Origin: Bradyrhizobium sp. 190
Lineage (GTDB): Bacteria > Pseudomonadota > Alphaproteobacteria > Rhizobiales > Xanthobacteraceae
DNA: 64,000 nt
NCBI RefSeq assembly: GCF_023073415.1
Contig: NZ_JADPJL010000008.1
Span: 806,001-870,000 of the forward strand
Reading direction: 5' to 3'
Shown here: positions 56,856 to 64,000 of the stretch, piece after piece
Layout: every line of letters starts with the position of its first letter
Position numbering within the stretch: the first letter of the stretch is position 1
Notes under the pieces: model-generated
Database searches by the model: none
What the model was told of the DNA's origin: nothing
Seen by the model: only the letters and a program-made list of their open reading frames with translations
Translations under genes and position numbers: made by a program

Positions 56856-57380
56856 TTGGAGGATTGCAAAAGTTGCACCAAGGCAGGACGCAAGACTTTG
56901 TACAGGCTGACAAATTCCTTTCCCTATTTGCTCAACCGCGTCGGCGTGCAGATGGGCGAGCTGTTTTCCAGGCGCATTGCCGGCTACGGCGTGACCCTGC
57001 CGATGTACCGCGTGATGGCCGCGCTTTGGGAAACCGGCGACCAGCGGCTCGGCGATCTCGCTGCGATGACGACGATCGAGATATCGACATTGTCGCGGCT
57101 AGTCGGGGAGATGAAACGGCGTGGCCTCGTCACGCGCGCACGGCTGAAGGACAACGGCCGCACCGTTGCGATCAACCTCACGCCGAAGGGGCGGACGCTG
57201 GTCGAAGAGTTGATCCCGATCGCCATCCGCTTCGAGGAGGTTGCGGTGCGCGATTTCCCGTCGAAGAACATTTCGGACCTGAAGACAATTCTGGCAGAGA
57301 TCTATGAGAGCCTGAAGGCGCTCGAACCTGAAATCGAGGAAGCGAACAAGGCGCGCAAGGCGGCAAAGTCAAAAGGCTGA
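56856..57380 (+). CDS. graR: MarR-family regulator of the resorcylate genes
   Basis: Winged-helix regulator, up to 174 residues. YRLTNSFPYLLNRVGVQMGE leads into the recognition part RLGDLAAMTTIEISTLSRLV and the wing RLKDNGRTVAINLTPKG. The start is unclear: TTG 56856 has no good ribosome site, while TTG 56898 follows AGGA by 9 bases and gives the family-like LYRL start. Divergent from graD across about 130 bases with paired operators, so most likely represses the operon until an aromatic ligand binds. Confidence 0.85.
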   Translation: MEDCKSCTKAGRKTLYRLTNSFPYLLNRVGVQMGELFSRRIAGYGVTLPMYRVMAALWETGDQRLGDLAAMTTIEISTLSRLVGEMKRRGLVTRARLKDNGRTVAINLTPKGRTLVEELIPIAIRFEEVAVRDFPSKNISDLKTILAEIYESLKALEPEIEEANKARKAAKSKG

Positions 57381-57409
57381 CGTCTCCGCGGACGCTCGCG
57401 GAGACGTCA
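57378..57409 (+). terminator. Hairpin terminator overlapping the MarR stop codon
   Basis: A perfect 13-bp stem beginning with the TGA itself (TGACGTCTCCGCG with CGCGGAGACGTCA) around a 6-base loop GACGCT. Only a weak T-containing tail follows, but the stem is very stable. Confidence 0.6.
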
Positions 57410-57565
57410 AGCTTCTAGGCAAGGCTGGCGTTCGACGAAGCCGCTTGCCGAGAAGCGCGTTGCCACTCGCGGAACCGTGAACCCCTTCACACTTGTAATC
57501 CGCCGATCGTCCTACGCTTGTTTAACTAACGCTGGGGCTGTTCTCAAAGAGTGGAGGAAGCTGCA

Positions 57566-58624
57566 ATGCGTGAACCAAACCTTGAAAAGTTGAACGCACT
57601 CGTAGGAAAGCTGGTCGGCGACCTCGGCATCTCACTGGGCGGCGCAAGCATACTGCTCGGCGATCGCCTCGGGCTCTACAAGGCGATGGCGGATGGTGCT
57701 ATGCTCACTCCGTCCGAGCTTGCCAAGAAGACCGGTCTGCACGAGCGTTATGTGCGCGAATGGCTGTCCGGGCAGGCTGCCTCTGGATACATCGACTACC
57801 ACCCGGAAAAAAATGCGTTCTCACTCTCGGCGGAGCAAGCCATGGCGTTCGCCGAAGAGGGGTCGCCAGCTTTCTTTGCCGGTGCATTCGATGTCGTGCA
57901 GTCCACCTATCTCGATGAACCCAAAGTCGCCGAAGCGTTTCGAACCGGGAAAGGCGTTGGTTGGCACGAGCATTCGAAGTGTCTTTTCTCCGGCACCGAA
58001 CGCTTCTTCAGGCCGGGCTATAACGCCAATCTGGTTTCGAACTGGATTCCGACGCTCGAAGGCGTCGAAGCGAAACTGAAAGCTGGCGCCAGGGTGGCCG
58101 ATGTCGGATGCGGCCACGGCGCCTCTACGATTGTGATGGCGCAGGCCTATCCCAATTCAGAGTTCTTCGGGTTCGATTACCACAAGCCTTCAATTGAACG
58201 CGCGAAGGTCCTGGCGCAGGAAGCGGGAGTTGGGGACCGCATCACGTTCGCGCAGGCCAGTGCCAAGGATTTTCCGGCGAAAGACTATGATCTGGTGGCG
58301 TTCTTTGATTGCCTGCATGACATGGGCGACCCCGTGGGTGCAGGCAAGCATGTCAAGGAGACGCTGGCCAAGGATGGGTCGTGGCTGATCGTCGAGCCGT
58401 TTGCTCATGACAATCTCAAGGACAATCTCAACCCGGTCGGATGCATCTTCTATCACGCCTCGACATTTATTTGTACGCCGGCATCACTCTCTCAGGAAGT
58501 GGGCTTGGGGCTCGGAGCCCAGGCGGGTGAAAGCAGATTGCGTCAGGTGGCGACTGAAGCGGGCTTCAAGCGCTTCCGCCGCGCGACCGAGACGCCGTTC
58601 AACATGATCTTCGAAGTGCGTTGA
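57566..58624 (+). CDS. Class I SAM-dependent methyltransferase with N-terminal winged helix
   Basis: 352 residues. Residues about 20-85 form a winged-helix dimerisation domain as in O-methyltransferases and UbiE-like regulators (LTPSELAKKTGLHERYVREW). The SAM site is VADVGCGHGASTIVMAQAYP followed by GFDYHKPSIERA. GGAGGA (57553-57558) precedes ATG 57566 by 7 bases; GTG 57551 is in frame. Substrate not determinable; similar proteins are annotated only as methyltransferase. Followed by the hairpin repeat at 58664-58710. Confidence 0.82.
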   Translation: MREPNLEKLNALVGKLVGDLGISLGGASILLGDRLGLYKAMADGAMLTPSELAKKTGLHERYVREWLSGQAASGYIDYHPEKNAFSLSAEQAMAFAEEGSPAFFAGAFDVVQSTYLDEPKVAEAFRTGKGVGWHEHSKCLFSGTERFFRPGYNANLVSNWIPTLEGVEAKLKAGARVADVGCGHGASTIVMAQAYPNSEFFGFDYHKPSIERAKVLAQEAGVGDRITFAQASAKDFPAKDYDLVAFFDCLHDMGDPVGAGKHVKETLAKDGSWLIVEPFAHDNLKDNLNPVGCIFYHASTFICTPASLSQEVGLGLGAQAGESRLRQVATEAGFKRFRRATETPFNMIFEVR

Positions 58625-58663
58625 CCGATCCGAGCAACGAAGAAAACGCGTCAAGATAAGAAT

Positions 58664-58710
58664 CTAGAGCATTGTCGGTTCTGATTCGATCAGAACCGAC
58701 GATGCTCTAG
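58664..58710. repeat. CTAGAGC-type palindromic repeat, copy A (possible bidirectional terminator)
   Basis: A stem of about 22 bp (CTAGAGCAT..., one G-U pair) around a 3-base loop, lying between the convergent methyltransferase and protease genes. The upstream CGCGTCAAGATAAGAA and the GGTTCTGAT core are shared with copy B at 62944-62997. Such elements are scattered in Bradyrhizobium and Rhodopseudomonas genomes as far as I recall. Confidence 0.65.
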
Positions 58711-59258
58711 TTCGCCGCCGTGCGGCGCTTGCTCCGGCCTGCGACGTCGGGATAACCGTGCAGCATCACTTTGTCGGCTTGCACGCCCCAGCTTTCCAGG
58801 CGATCCAGAAAGCTCATGCCGAGCAGGTTGGTCTTCATCTGCCCGCGCGGTACGACCAGCGCCGGGACCGATTTCTCGACGAGCTGACCTACCGCGAGGC
58901 GATCGAGCGTCAGCCGCGCCGCCTTGGTGTGGCCGCCGACGGTTTCGACGTCGACATTGTATTCGAGCATCTCGATCGGCAGGCCGATCGCCTTCGCCGT
59001 CTCCCAGGTCAGCACCACCGAAGTCGCGCCGGTGTCGATCACCATCGGCGCCTTGACGCCGTTGATCTTGGCATGCAGCGCGAATTCGCCGGCCTTGCCG
59101 CGCGCGATCTGCACGGCGGGTGCCGGCTCCAGACTGCGTTGTCGCAGCATTTTCGTCACCGAGTTGCTGGCGCGCGCGATCTGGTCCGGATCGCCGTAGG
59201 CGACGACGGCGCCGGCAGTGGCGGCGAGCATCGCCAGAACGAGCATGATGCGGATCAC
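58707..59258 (-). CDS. Retropepsin-like aspartic protease (clan AA, TIGR02281 type)
   Basis: 183 residues. An N-terminal signal/anchor (IMLVLAMLAATAGAVVAYG) is followed by a single pepsin-like lobe with the catalytic Asp75 in VIDTGATSVVLT and a later GMSFLDRLESW. It would work as a periplasmic dimer. Its stop lies inside the right arm of the palindromic repeat. The DUF1289 gene lies just upstream on the same strand. Confidence 0.87.
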   Translation of the reverse strand: MIRIMLVLAMLAATAGAVVAYGDPDQIARASNSVTKMLRQRSLEPAPAVQIARGKAGEFALHAKINGVKAPMVIDTGATSVVLTWETAKAIGLPIEMLEYNVDVETVGGHTKAARLTLDRLAVGQLVEKSVPALVVPRGQMKTNLLGMSFLDRLESWGVQADKVMLHGYPDVAGRSKRRTAAN

Positions 59259-59286
59259 AGCGCGCCTCCGTCGGTTCGTTCGGTGA

Positions 59287-59490
59287 TCAGCCGTGCTCGG
59301 TGCGCGGCGGCATCTGCACGAGGCCGGCCTCCGCCATGCGCGCAGCGAGCCCTTCCATCACGGCCAATCGCTCCGCTGTCTCCATGCGGTGCCAGCGCGC
59401 GATCTCCGGCAACGTTCGTCCGCAGCCGAAGCAGAGTTTGGTTTTGGGGTCCATCATACAGACTGCGATACACGGTGTTTCTTTGCTCAT
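59287..59490 (-). CDS. DUF1289 domain protein
   Basis: 67-residue protein with four Cys: CIAVCMMDPKTKLCFGCGRT, then EIARWHRM, the full DUF1289 pattern probably binding a metal or cluster. Short but typical length. It is transcribed with the aspartic protease. Function of the family is not known to me. Confidence 0.88.
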   Translation of the reverse strand: MSKETPCIAVCMMDPKTKLCFGCGRTLPEIARWHRMETAERLAVMEGLAARMAEAGLVQMPPRTEHG

Positions 59491-59546
59491 TTAGCGATAG
59501 TGAAATGGTTTGCGTCCCTTGCGCAAGCGCTCCAGCTACAACCCGG

Positions 59547-61151
59547 TCACAAGCCGGTTCCTGCACTCATGATCGGTTTGTGACGCGCCCGCCGCTTGTC
59601 GTCGGCGATCGCTGTGACGGTGGGGTCCGGCTGCAGGGGCGGGGCCTCCTCGGCCATCGGCGCCAGCGCGCTCATCACGCGCTCCGGCGGGAAGGTGACG
59701 ATGACTTCGGTGCCGATGCGCAATTTCGATTTCAGCGTGAAGGTGCCGCCATGCATGTCGATCAGGCTCTTTGCGATCGGAAGGCCCAGCCCCGCGCCCT
59801 GTTCGGCCGACTTGATCGAGTTGGAGCCCTGGCCGAAGGAAGCCAGCACGATCGGGATTTCATCCTCGGCAATGCCGGAGCCGGTGTCCTTGACGCTGAG
59901 ATATTGCCCGCCGGAAGCGGTCCAGCCGACCTTGAGCCAGATATCGCCGCCCTGCGGTGTGAACTTGATCGAGTTGGACAACAAATTGAGCACGATCTGG
60001 CGCGTGGCGCGTTCGTCGCCCCAGATCCTGGGCATGCCGTGCTCGAACACCTCGTGGATGGTGATGCCGCGGCTGGTCGCGCGCAGCTTCAACAGATGGT
60101 GGCAGTCGGCAACGACGTGAACCAGCGACACCGCTTCTTCGTTCAGTTCGTAGCGGCCGGCCTCGATCCGCGACAGATCGAGAATCTCGTTGATGAGGTT
60201 GAGCAGGTGAACGCCCGAATTGTGGATGTCGGCGGAATATTCCTTGTACACCGGCACCGCATGCGCGCCGAAAATTTCGCTCTTCATCACCTCGGAGAAG
60301 CCGAGGATCGCGTTGAGCGGCGTTCGCAGCTCATGGCTCATCTGCGCCAGAAAGCGCGACTTGGCGACGTTGGCGGATTCGGCGCGGTGCCGCGCTTCGT
60401 CCGAGATCGCCTTGGCCTGTTCGAGCTCGCCGATCAGCGCGTCCTTTTCGGCGCGCGCTTCGAGCGTCGCCAGCGTCGTCGAATGCAGTTGATGGGCGAG
60501 CAGGGCGAAATAGGCTTCGGCGGCGACCGCAAGCAGCGCGAGCGCGTAATTGTCGAAAGTCCTGCCCATCACCAAATTGAGCGCGATCGCCGCCGTCACC
60601 GGCGCGGTCGCCGCCATCGCCGCAATGGGGAGGGGCGCCGCCAGCATGCTCGACACCGCGATCACCAGCAGCATCAGGAACATCATCATCGTGTTCGAGA
60701 CGACGTCGACGCCGGCCGGATGCAGCAGGATCGCCGTCCAGCACAGGCCGTAGAGCAGGTCGAGCAGCACGAACCGGGTTTGCCATTTGCGCGTCGCGGC
60801 GAGCGTGGGCTGCTCGCCGAGGAAGCGCCTGCAATTGCGAATGATGACGGCATGGATGCAGAGCATGCCCGCGGTCCAGACCGCGGCCGGCACGGCGGCC
60901 TTCCAGAGGCCGAACAGCACGCCGGTCGCAACCACCAGCAGCATGACGACAAAGGAGGCTGATACCCGGGTCTGGGCGTATTGCCGAAGCAGTTCGGTAT
61001 CGAACGCCGGGCGGGTGCCGCTTGATGACGTTAACCGGTCCCGCGCCTCGCGCACCCGCTGCGCCGCCACGCGCCGGGTGTTGACCGGCGCTGTGACCGG
61101 CGCTTCTGCCGGAAGCTGGACAACCTCAGGCTTTTCTGCGGGGTTACTCAT
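59547..61151 (-). CDS. Membrane sensor histidine kinase (PleC/PdhS-like)
   Basis: 534 residues. An N-terminal cytoplasmic stretch precedes about six hydrophobic segments (residues 75-220), then a coiled coil (EARAEKDALIGELEQAKA) and the kinase core: H-box SHELRTPLNAILGFSEVM, N-box LLSNSIKFTPQGG, G-boxes VKDTGSGIAEDEI and QGAGLGLPIAKSL. The core resembles PleC/DivJ/PdhS kinases of alphaproteobacterial cell-cycle control. No receiver domain or adjacent regulator is seen. ATG 61151 (MSNPAEK) is preferred over 61163. Confidence 0.85.
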   Translation of the reverse strand: MSNPAEKPEVVQLPAEAPVTAPVNTRRVAAQRVREARDRLTSSSGTRPAFDTELLRQYAQTRVSASFVVMLLVVATGVLFGLWKAAVPAAVWTAGMLCIHAVIIRNCRRFLGEQPTLAATRKWQTRFVLLDLLYGLCWTAILLHPAGVDVVSNTMMMFLMLLVIAVSSMLAAPLPIAAMAATAPVTAAIALNLVMGRTFDNYALALLAVAAEAYFALLAHQLHSTTLATLEARAEKDALIGELEQAKAISDEARHRAESANVAKSRFLAQMSHELRTPLNAILGFSEVMKSEIFGAHAVPVYKEYSADIHNSGVHLLNLINEILDLSRIEAGRYELNEEAVSLVHVVADCHHLLKLRATSRGITIHEVFEHGMPRIWGDERATRQIVLNLLSNSIKFTPQGGDIWLKVGWTASGGQYLSVKDTGSGIAEDEIPIVLASFGQGSNSIKSAEQGAGLGLPIAKSLIDMHGGTFTLKSKLRIGTEVIVTFPPERVMSALAPMAEEAPPLQPDPTVTAIADDKRRARHKPIMSAGTGL

Positions 61152-61290
61152 CGAACAACACAAATCCTGCCCACGAACCGCGCGGGCTTTTGCATTGTCT
61201 ATCTGTGGCCCTAAATCATTAAGCGATGACTTAAAGAGCTAAAAATAATCGTTAACGGGAAGTTAAAATTAACCTGTCGGGCAGATGGAA

Positions 61291-61319
61291 CCCCGCTTCT
61301 AACAAGACAAGAAGCGGGG
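61291..61319. terminator. Hairpin between the oxidoreductase and histidine kinase genes
   Basis: A 10-bp stem CCCCGCTTCT with AGAAGCGGGG around a 9-base loop. It lies 33 bases past the stop of the leftward oxidoreductase gene and would end that transcript before the kinase promoter. Confidence 0.6.
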
Positions 61320-61351
61320 CCCGTTCTGCGATCTTAACCGGCTTTTTTAAC

Positions 61352-62224
61352 TCACCGCTCCAGCCGGGCCATCAGGCTCGACGTATCCCAGCGCTTGCCG
61401 CCCATCTTCTCGACCTCGGCGTAGAACTGATCGACGAGGGCGGTCACCGGCAGGTTGGCGCCATTGCGGCGGGCCTCGGCGATGCAGATCGAGAGGTCCT
61501 TGCGCATCCATTCGACCGCAAAGCCGAAATCGAACTTGCCCTCGTTCATGGCCTTGTAGCGGTTCTCCATCTGCCACGACTGCGCCGCGCCCTTGGAGAT
61601 GGTTTCGACCACGGCCGCAACGTCGAGTCCCGACTTCTTTGCGAAATGAAGGCCCTCGGACAGTCCCTGGACCAGGCCTGCGATGCAGATCTGGTTGACC
61701 ATCTTGGTGAGCTGGCCGGCGCCGGCGGGCCCGAGCAGTTTGCACATCCGCGCGTAAGCGCCGGCGATGATCGGCTCGGCCGCGGCATAGGCATCTTCCT
61801 TGCCGCCGCACATCACGGTGAGGACGCCGTTTTCCGCACCCGCCTGGCCGCCGGACACCGGCGCGTCGATGAACTTGAAGCCGGCCTTGGCGGCGGCGGC
61901 GTCAAGCTCGCGGGCAACCTCGGCGGAGGCGGTAGTGTGGTCGACGAATACGGCGCCCTTTTTCATGCCGGCGAAGGCGCCATCAGTGCCGATCGTGACC
62001 GCGCGCAGATCATTGTCGTTGCCGACGCAGCACATCACGAAGTCCTGGCCCTCGGCCGCGGCCTTCGGCGTCGGCGCGGAGCGCCCGCCGAACTTGTCCG
62101 CCCAATCCTTCGCCTTGGCGCCGGTCCGGTTGTACACGGTCACCTCGTGGCCGCCTTTTTTCACCAGATGTCCTGCCATGGGGAAACCCATTACGCCGAG
62201 ACCGAGAAAAGCGACTTTAGCCAT
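61352..62224 (-). CDS. NAD(P)-dependent 3-hydroxyacid dehydrogenase (3-hydroxyisobutyrate dehydrogenase/GlxR family)
   Basis: 290 residues. Rossmann start VAFLGLGVMGFPMAGHL, then substrate loop FIDAPVSGGQAGAENG and the catalytic Lys in GAGQLTKMVNQICIAG. The C-terminal helix region LSICIAEARRNGANLP is usual. Substrate could be 3-hydroxyisobutyrate, tartronate semialdehyde or a related acid; nothing nearby decides. ATG 62224 is the family start; the frame runs on to 62458 without family sequence. Divergent from the VOC gene. Confidence 0.88.
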   Translation of the reverse strand: MAKVAFLGLGVMGFPMAGHLVKKGGHEVTVYNRTGAKAKDWADKFGGRSAPTPKAAAEGQDFVMCCVGNDNDLRAVTIGTDGAFAGMKKGAVFVDHTTASAEVARELDAAAAKAGFKFIDAPVSGGQAGAENGVLTVMCGGKEDAYAAAEPIIAGAYARMCKLLGPAGAGQLTKMVNQICIAGLVQGLSEGLHFAKKSGLDVAAVVETISKGAAQSWQMENRYKAMNEGKFDFGFAVEWMRKDLSICIAEARRNGANLPVTALVDQFYAEVEKMGGKRWDTSSLMARLER

Positions 62225-62396
62225 ATGCAATACCTTAGAGTTCGCCGGCGACCTTGGACGGGCCGGACGTTGTTTTGGAGGGAGCCGCACCATACCCACT
62301 GCGCAGGGGAGGGCAACGCCTTCGTTTGGCGGGCAAGCCAGGATTTGTGCTAGGATAGAAGCCTCAAGAACCTTACAAAAAAGGGAGTGACATCGC

Positions 62397-62834
62397 ATGG
62401 GCGTCAGCGTGGGCGTGCTCGACCATTTCAACATCCGGACCCGCAACCTTGCCGACACGGTCCGGTTCTATGAAGACGTTCTGGGCCTGGAAAAGGGCGC
62501 CCGGCCGAACTTCGCCTTCCCCGGCGCCTGGATGTACAGCGAGGGCAAGGCGGTGGTGCACCTCGTCGATATCTCCAGGACCGAGGAACCCCAGAAGCCC
62601 GATTCCGGCGTCGTCCACCATGTCGCGTTTGCGAGCTACGGCTTTGACGGCGTGAAGCGGCGGCTGGAACAGAAGGGCATGGCATACGACTCCCGGCAGG
62701 TGCCGGGCGGCGACCTCTGGCAGATCTTCGTCAATGACCCCAACGGCGTCATGATCGAGTTGAACTACGAGGCTGCCAAGGAGCAGGGTATCGCGGCGCC
62801 GGCCGAGCGGCGGGACGACGTCGGAGCGAGGTAG
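62397..62834 (+). CDS. VOC-family (glyoxalase/dioxygenase fold) protein
   Basis: 145 residues, one vicinal-oxygen-chelate module: LDHFNIRTRNLADTVRFYED at the N terminus, metal ligands expected at His10, in VVHLVD, VHHVAF and the C-terminal MIELNYE. Ribosome site AAGGGAG precedes the ATG by 9 bases. Could be a glyoxalase-like isomerase, lyase or resistance protein; not determinable here. Confidence 0.85.
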   Translation: MGVSVGVLDHFNIRTRNLADTVRFYEDVLGLEKGARPNFAFPGAWMYSEGKAVVHLVDISRTEEPQKPDSGVVHHVAFASYGFDGVKRRLEQKGMAYDSRQVPGGDLWQIFVNDPNGVMIELNYEAAKEQGIAAPAERRDDVGAR

Positions 62835-62943
62835 CCTTTTGCGCTGAACCGCTCTATGGGTCGCGTCGGACTGGCATGGCGTTTTGCAACGAGGCCCCGC
62901 TTTTCGGATTTGCTCCGAGGCGGATCGGGTCGCGTCAAGAAAG

Positions 62944-62997
62944 CGCGTCAATACAAGAGAGTAGAGCCCGGTTCTCAATCAGAACCGAAAGGGCTTC
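62944..62997. repeat. CTAGAGC-type palindromic repeat, copy B
   Basis: CGCGTCAATACAAGAGAGTAGAGC aligned with copy A in two parts, followed by a hairpin GGTTCT/AGAACC with outer AGCCC/GGGCT arms and a 4-base bulge. Ends 13 bases before the Mrp gene start, so lies in its leader. Confidence 0.55.
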
Positions 62998-63010
62998 AGG
63001 AGATGCGCGA

Positions 63011-64000
63011 GTGAGCGTTACGCAGCAACAGGTTCTCGATTGTCTCAGCCGGGTGGCGTCGCCGCGTGGCGTGCCCCTGATCAATGCCAACGTGCTGTCG
63101 GAGATCTCGGTCACCGACGGCAAGGTGTTCTTCTCCATCAACGTCGATGCCACGGAAGCTCGCGCCTGGGAAAGCGTGCGTGCGCAGGCCGAAGCCGCCG
63201 TGCGCGCGATCCCCGGTGTCACTGCTGCGATGATCGCGCTGACGGCCGAGCGCAAGCCCGGCTCTCCGCCACCCGCGCCTGCGCCGCATCGGCATGCGCA
63301 TTCACATTCTCCCGGCGTGCAACCGGCTTCCGCGCACCGTCCGCCGCAAGGCGCGGCGTCGCCGATGTCGAAACAGGCGGAAATCCCGGGCGTTGCCGCC
63401 GTCATCGCGGTGGCCTCGGGCAAGGGCGGCGTCGGCAAGTCGACCACCGCGCTCAATCTGGCGCTGGGTCTGCGCGACCTCGGCCTGCGCGTCGGCCTGC
63501 TCGATGCCGACATTTACGGCCCGTCGGTGCCGCGGCTGACCGGCATCAATGAGAAGCCGCAACTCGATGACAACCGGAAGATGATTCCGATTCCGCGTTT
63601 CGGCCTTGCCATCATGTCGATCGGCTTCCTGGTCGAGGAAGACACCGCGATGATCTGGCGCGGGCCGATGGTGATGTCGGCGATCACCCAGATGCTGCGT
63701 GACGTGGCGTGGGGCACGCTCGACATTCTGGTCGTCGACATGCCGCCCGGCACCGGCGATGCGCAATTGACGCTGGCGCAGAATGTGCCGCTGAAGGGAG
63801 CGGTGATCATCTCGACCCCGCAGGATCTCTCGCTGATCGACGCGCGGCGAGGGCTCGCGATGTTCAAGAAGGTCAACGTGCCGGTGCTCGGCATCGTCGA
63901 GAACATGAGCTACTTCCAGTGCCCCGAGTGCGGCACGCGCTCGGACATTTTCGGTCATGGCGGTGCGCGGCATGAAGCGGAGCGGCTGGGTGTCCCGTTC
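63011..64000 (+). CDS. Mrp/NBP35-family iron-sulfur carrier ATPase (3' end beyond window)
   Basis: 330 residues are visible and the gene runs off the right edge. Starts at GTG 63011, preceded by AGGAG; the first 80 residues are an MIP18/DUF59 domain, then a His/Pro-rich linker (about 83-118), then the P-loop ATPase with SGKGGVGKST near 136-145, VVDMPPGTGDAQ and the cluster-binding CPEC near the end. Proteins of this type (ApbC/Mrp) load iron-sulfur clusters onto apo-proteins. The palindromic repeat copy B sits in the leader. Confidence 0.9.
   Translation, partial: MSVTQQQVLDCLSRVASPRGVPLINANVLSEISVTDGKVFFSINVDATEARAWESVRAQAEAAVRAIPGVTAAMIALTAERKPGSPPPAPAPHRHAHSHSPGVQPASAHRPPQGAASPMSKQAEIPGVAAVIAVASGKGGVGKSTTALNLALGLRDLGLRVGLLDADIYGPSVPRLTGINEKPQLDDNRKMIPIPRFGLAIMSIGFLVEEDTAMIWRGPMVMSAITQMLRDVAWGTLDILVVDMPPGTGDAQLTLAQNVPLKGAVIISTPQDLSLIDARRGLAMFKKVNVPVLGIVENMSYFQCPECGTRSDIFGHGGARHEAERLGVPF

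Noticed and set aside
58758..60962. Forward open frame of 734 codons
   Set aside because: It lies antisense to the aspartic protease, DUF1289 and histidine kinase genes, all with clear motifs.
1..64000. CRISPR array, prophage or insertion sequence
   Set aside because: No regularly spaced repeats, no transposase, integrase or phage structural genes seen on either strand.

Overview
The window (about 63% GC by eye, densely coding, no rRNA or tRNA seen) looks like chromosome of a Bradyrhizobium-like alphaproteobacterium (Rhizobiales). The pointers are abundant ABC uptake systems, a gamma-resorcylate catabolic cluster of the rhizobial type, polyhydroxybutyrate (PHB) genes beside dctA/dctBD, and hairpin repeats beginning CTAGAGC near 58.7 and 62.95 kb. 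Species is not determinable from the sequence alone.

Layout. 1-4.3 kb: end of an amide/urea/branched-chain-type ABC importer (permease, two ATPases), an amidase-signature amidase and an SDR. 5.0-14.4 kb: polyol uptake and catabolism: HAD phosphatase, SorC regulator, binding protein, two permeases, MalK-like ATPase, SDR polyol dehydrogenase, FGGY pentulose kinase, PfkB sugar kinase. 14.6-22.3 kb: TIM-barrel isomerase/epimerase, a complete peptide-type ABC importer and an alkaline-phosphatase-superfamily phosphodiesterase. 22.4-22.8 kb: a frameshifted remnant. 23.0-47.3 kb: lipA divergent from a 23-kb run of 16 co-directional genes: aceE, aceF, a lipoyl-lpdA, a TAXI binding protein, dctA, phaA, phaB, a thioesterase, a phasin-like gene, maeB, ndh-2, cydA (frameshifted), cydB, dctB, dctD, phaC. 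47.7-48.7 kb: an orphan Bug/TctC binding protein. 49.4 kb: dusA. 50.4-57.4 kb: gamma-resorcylate to maleylacetate/beta-ketoadipate genes (dioxygenase, maleylacetate reductase, MFS, decarboxylase, two-component hydroxylase) with a divergent MarR regulator. 57.6-64 kb: methyltransferase, aspartic protease, DUF1289 protein, histidine kinase, 3-hydroxyisobutyrate-dehydrogenase-like enzyme, VOC protein and an Mrp-type ATPase cut by the window end.

The most interesting unit is 24.3-47.3 kb. A near-perfect sigma-54 promoter (24342-24357) lies upstream of aceE, and the same run encodes a DctB/DctD-type sensor and sigma-54 activator. Read as one module, it imports C4-dicarboxylates (DctA), decarboxylates malate to pyruvate (MaeB, probably giving NADPH), makes acetyl-CoA (a homodimeric-E1 pyruvate dehydrogenase), stores it as PHB (PhaA, NADPH-using PhaB, PhaC, phasin), and reoxidises NADH through non-pumping NDH-2 and cytochrome bd. 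Gene identities come from sequence motifs. The single-regulon idea is inference.
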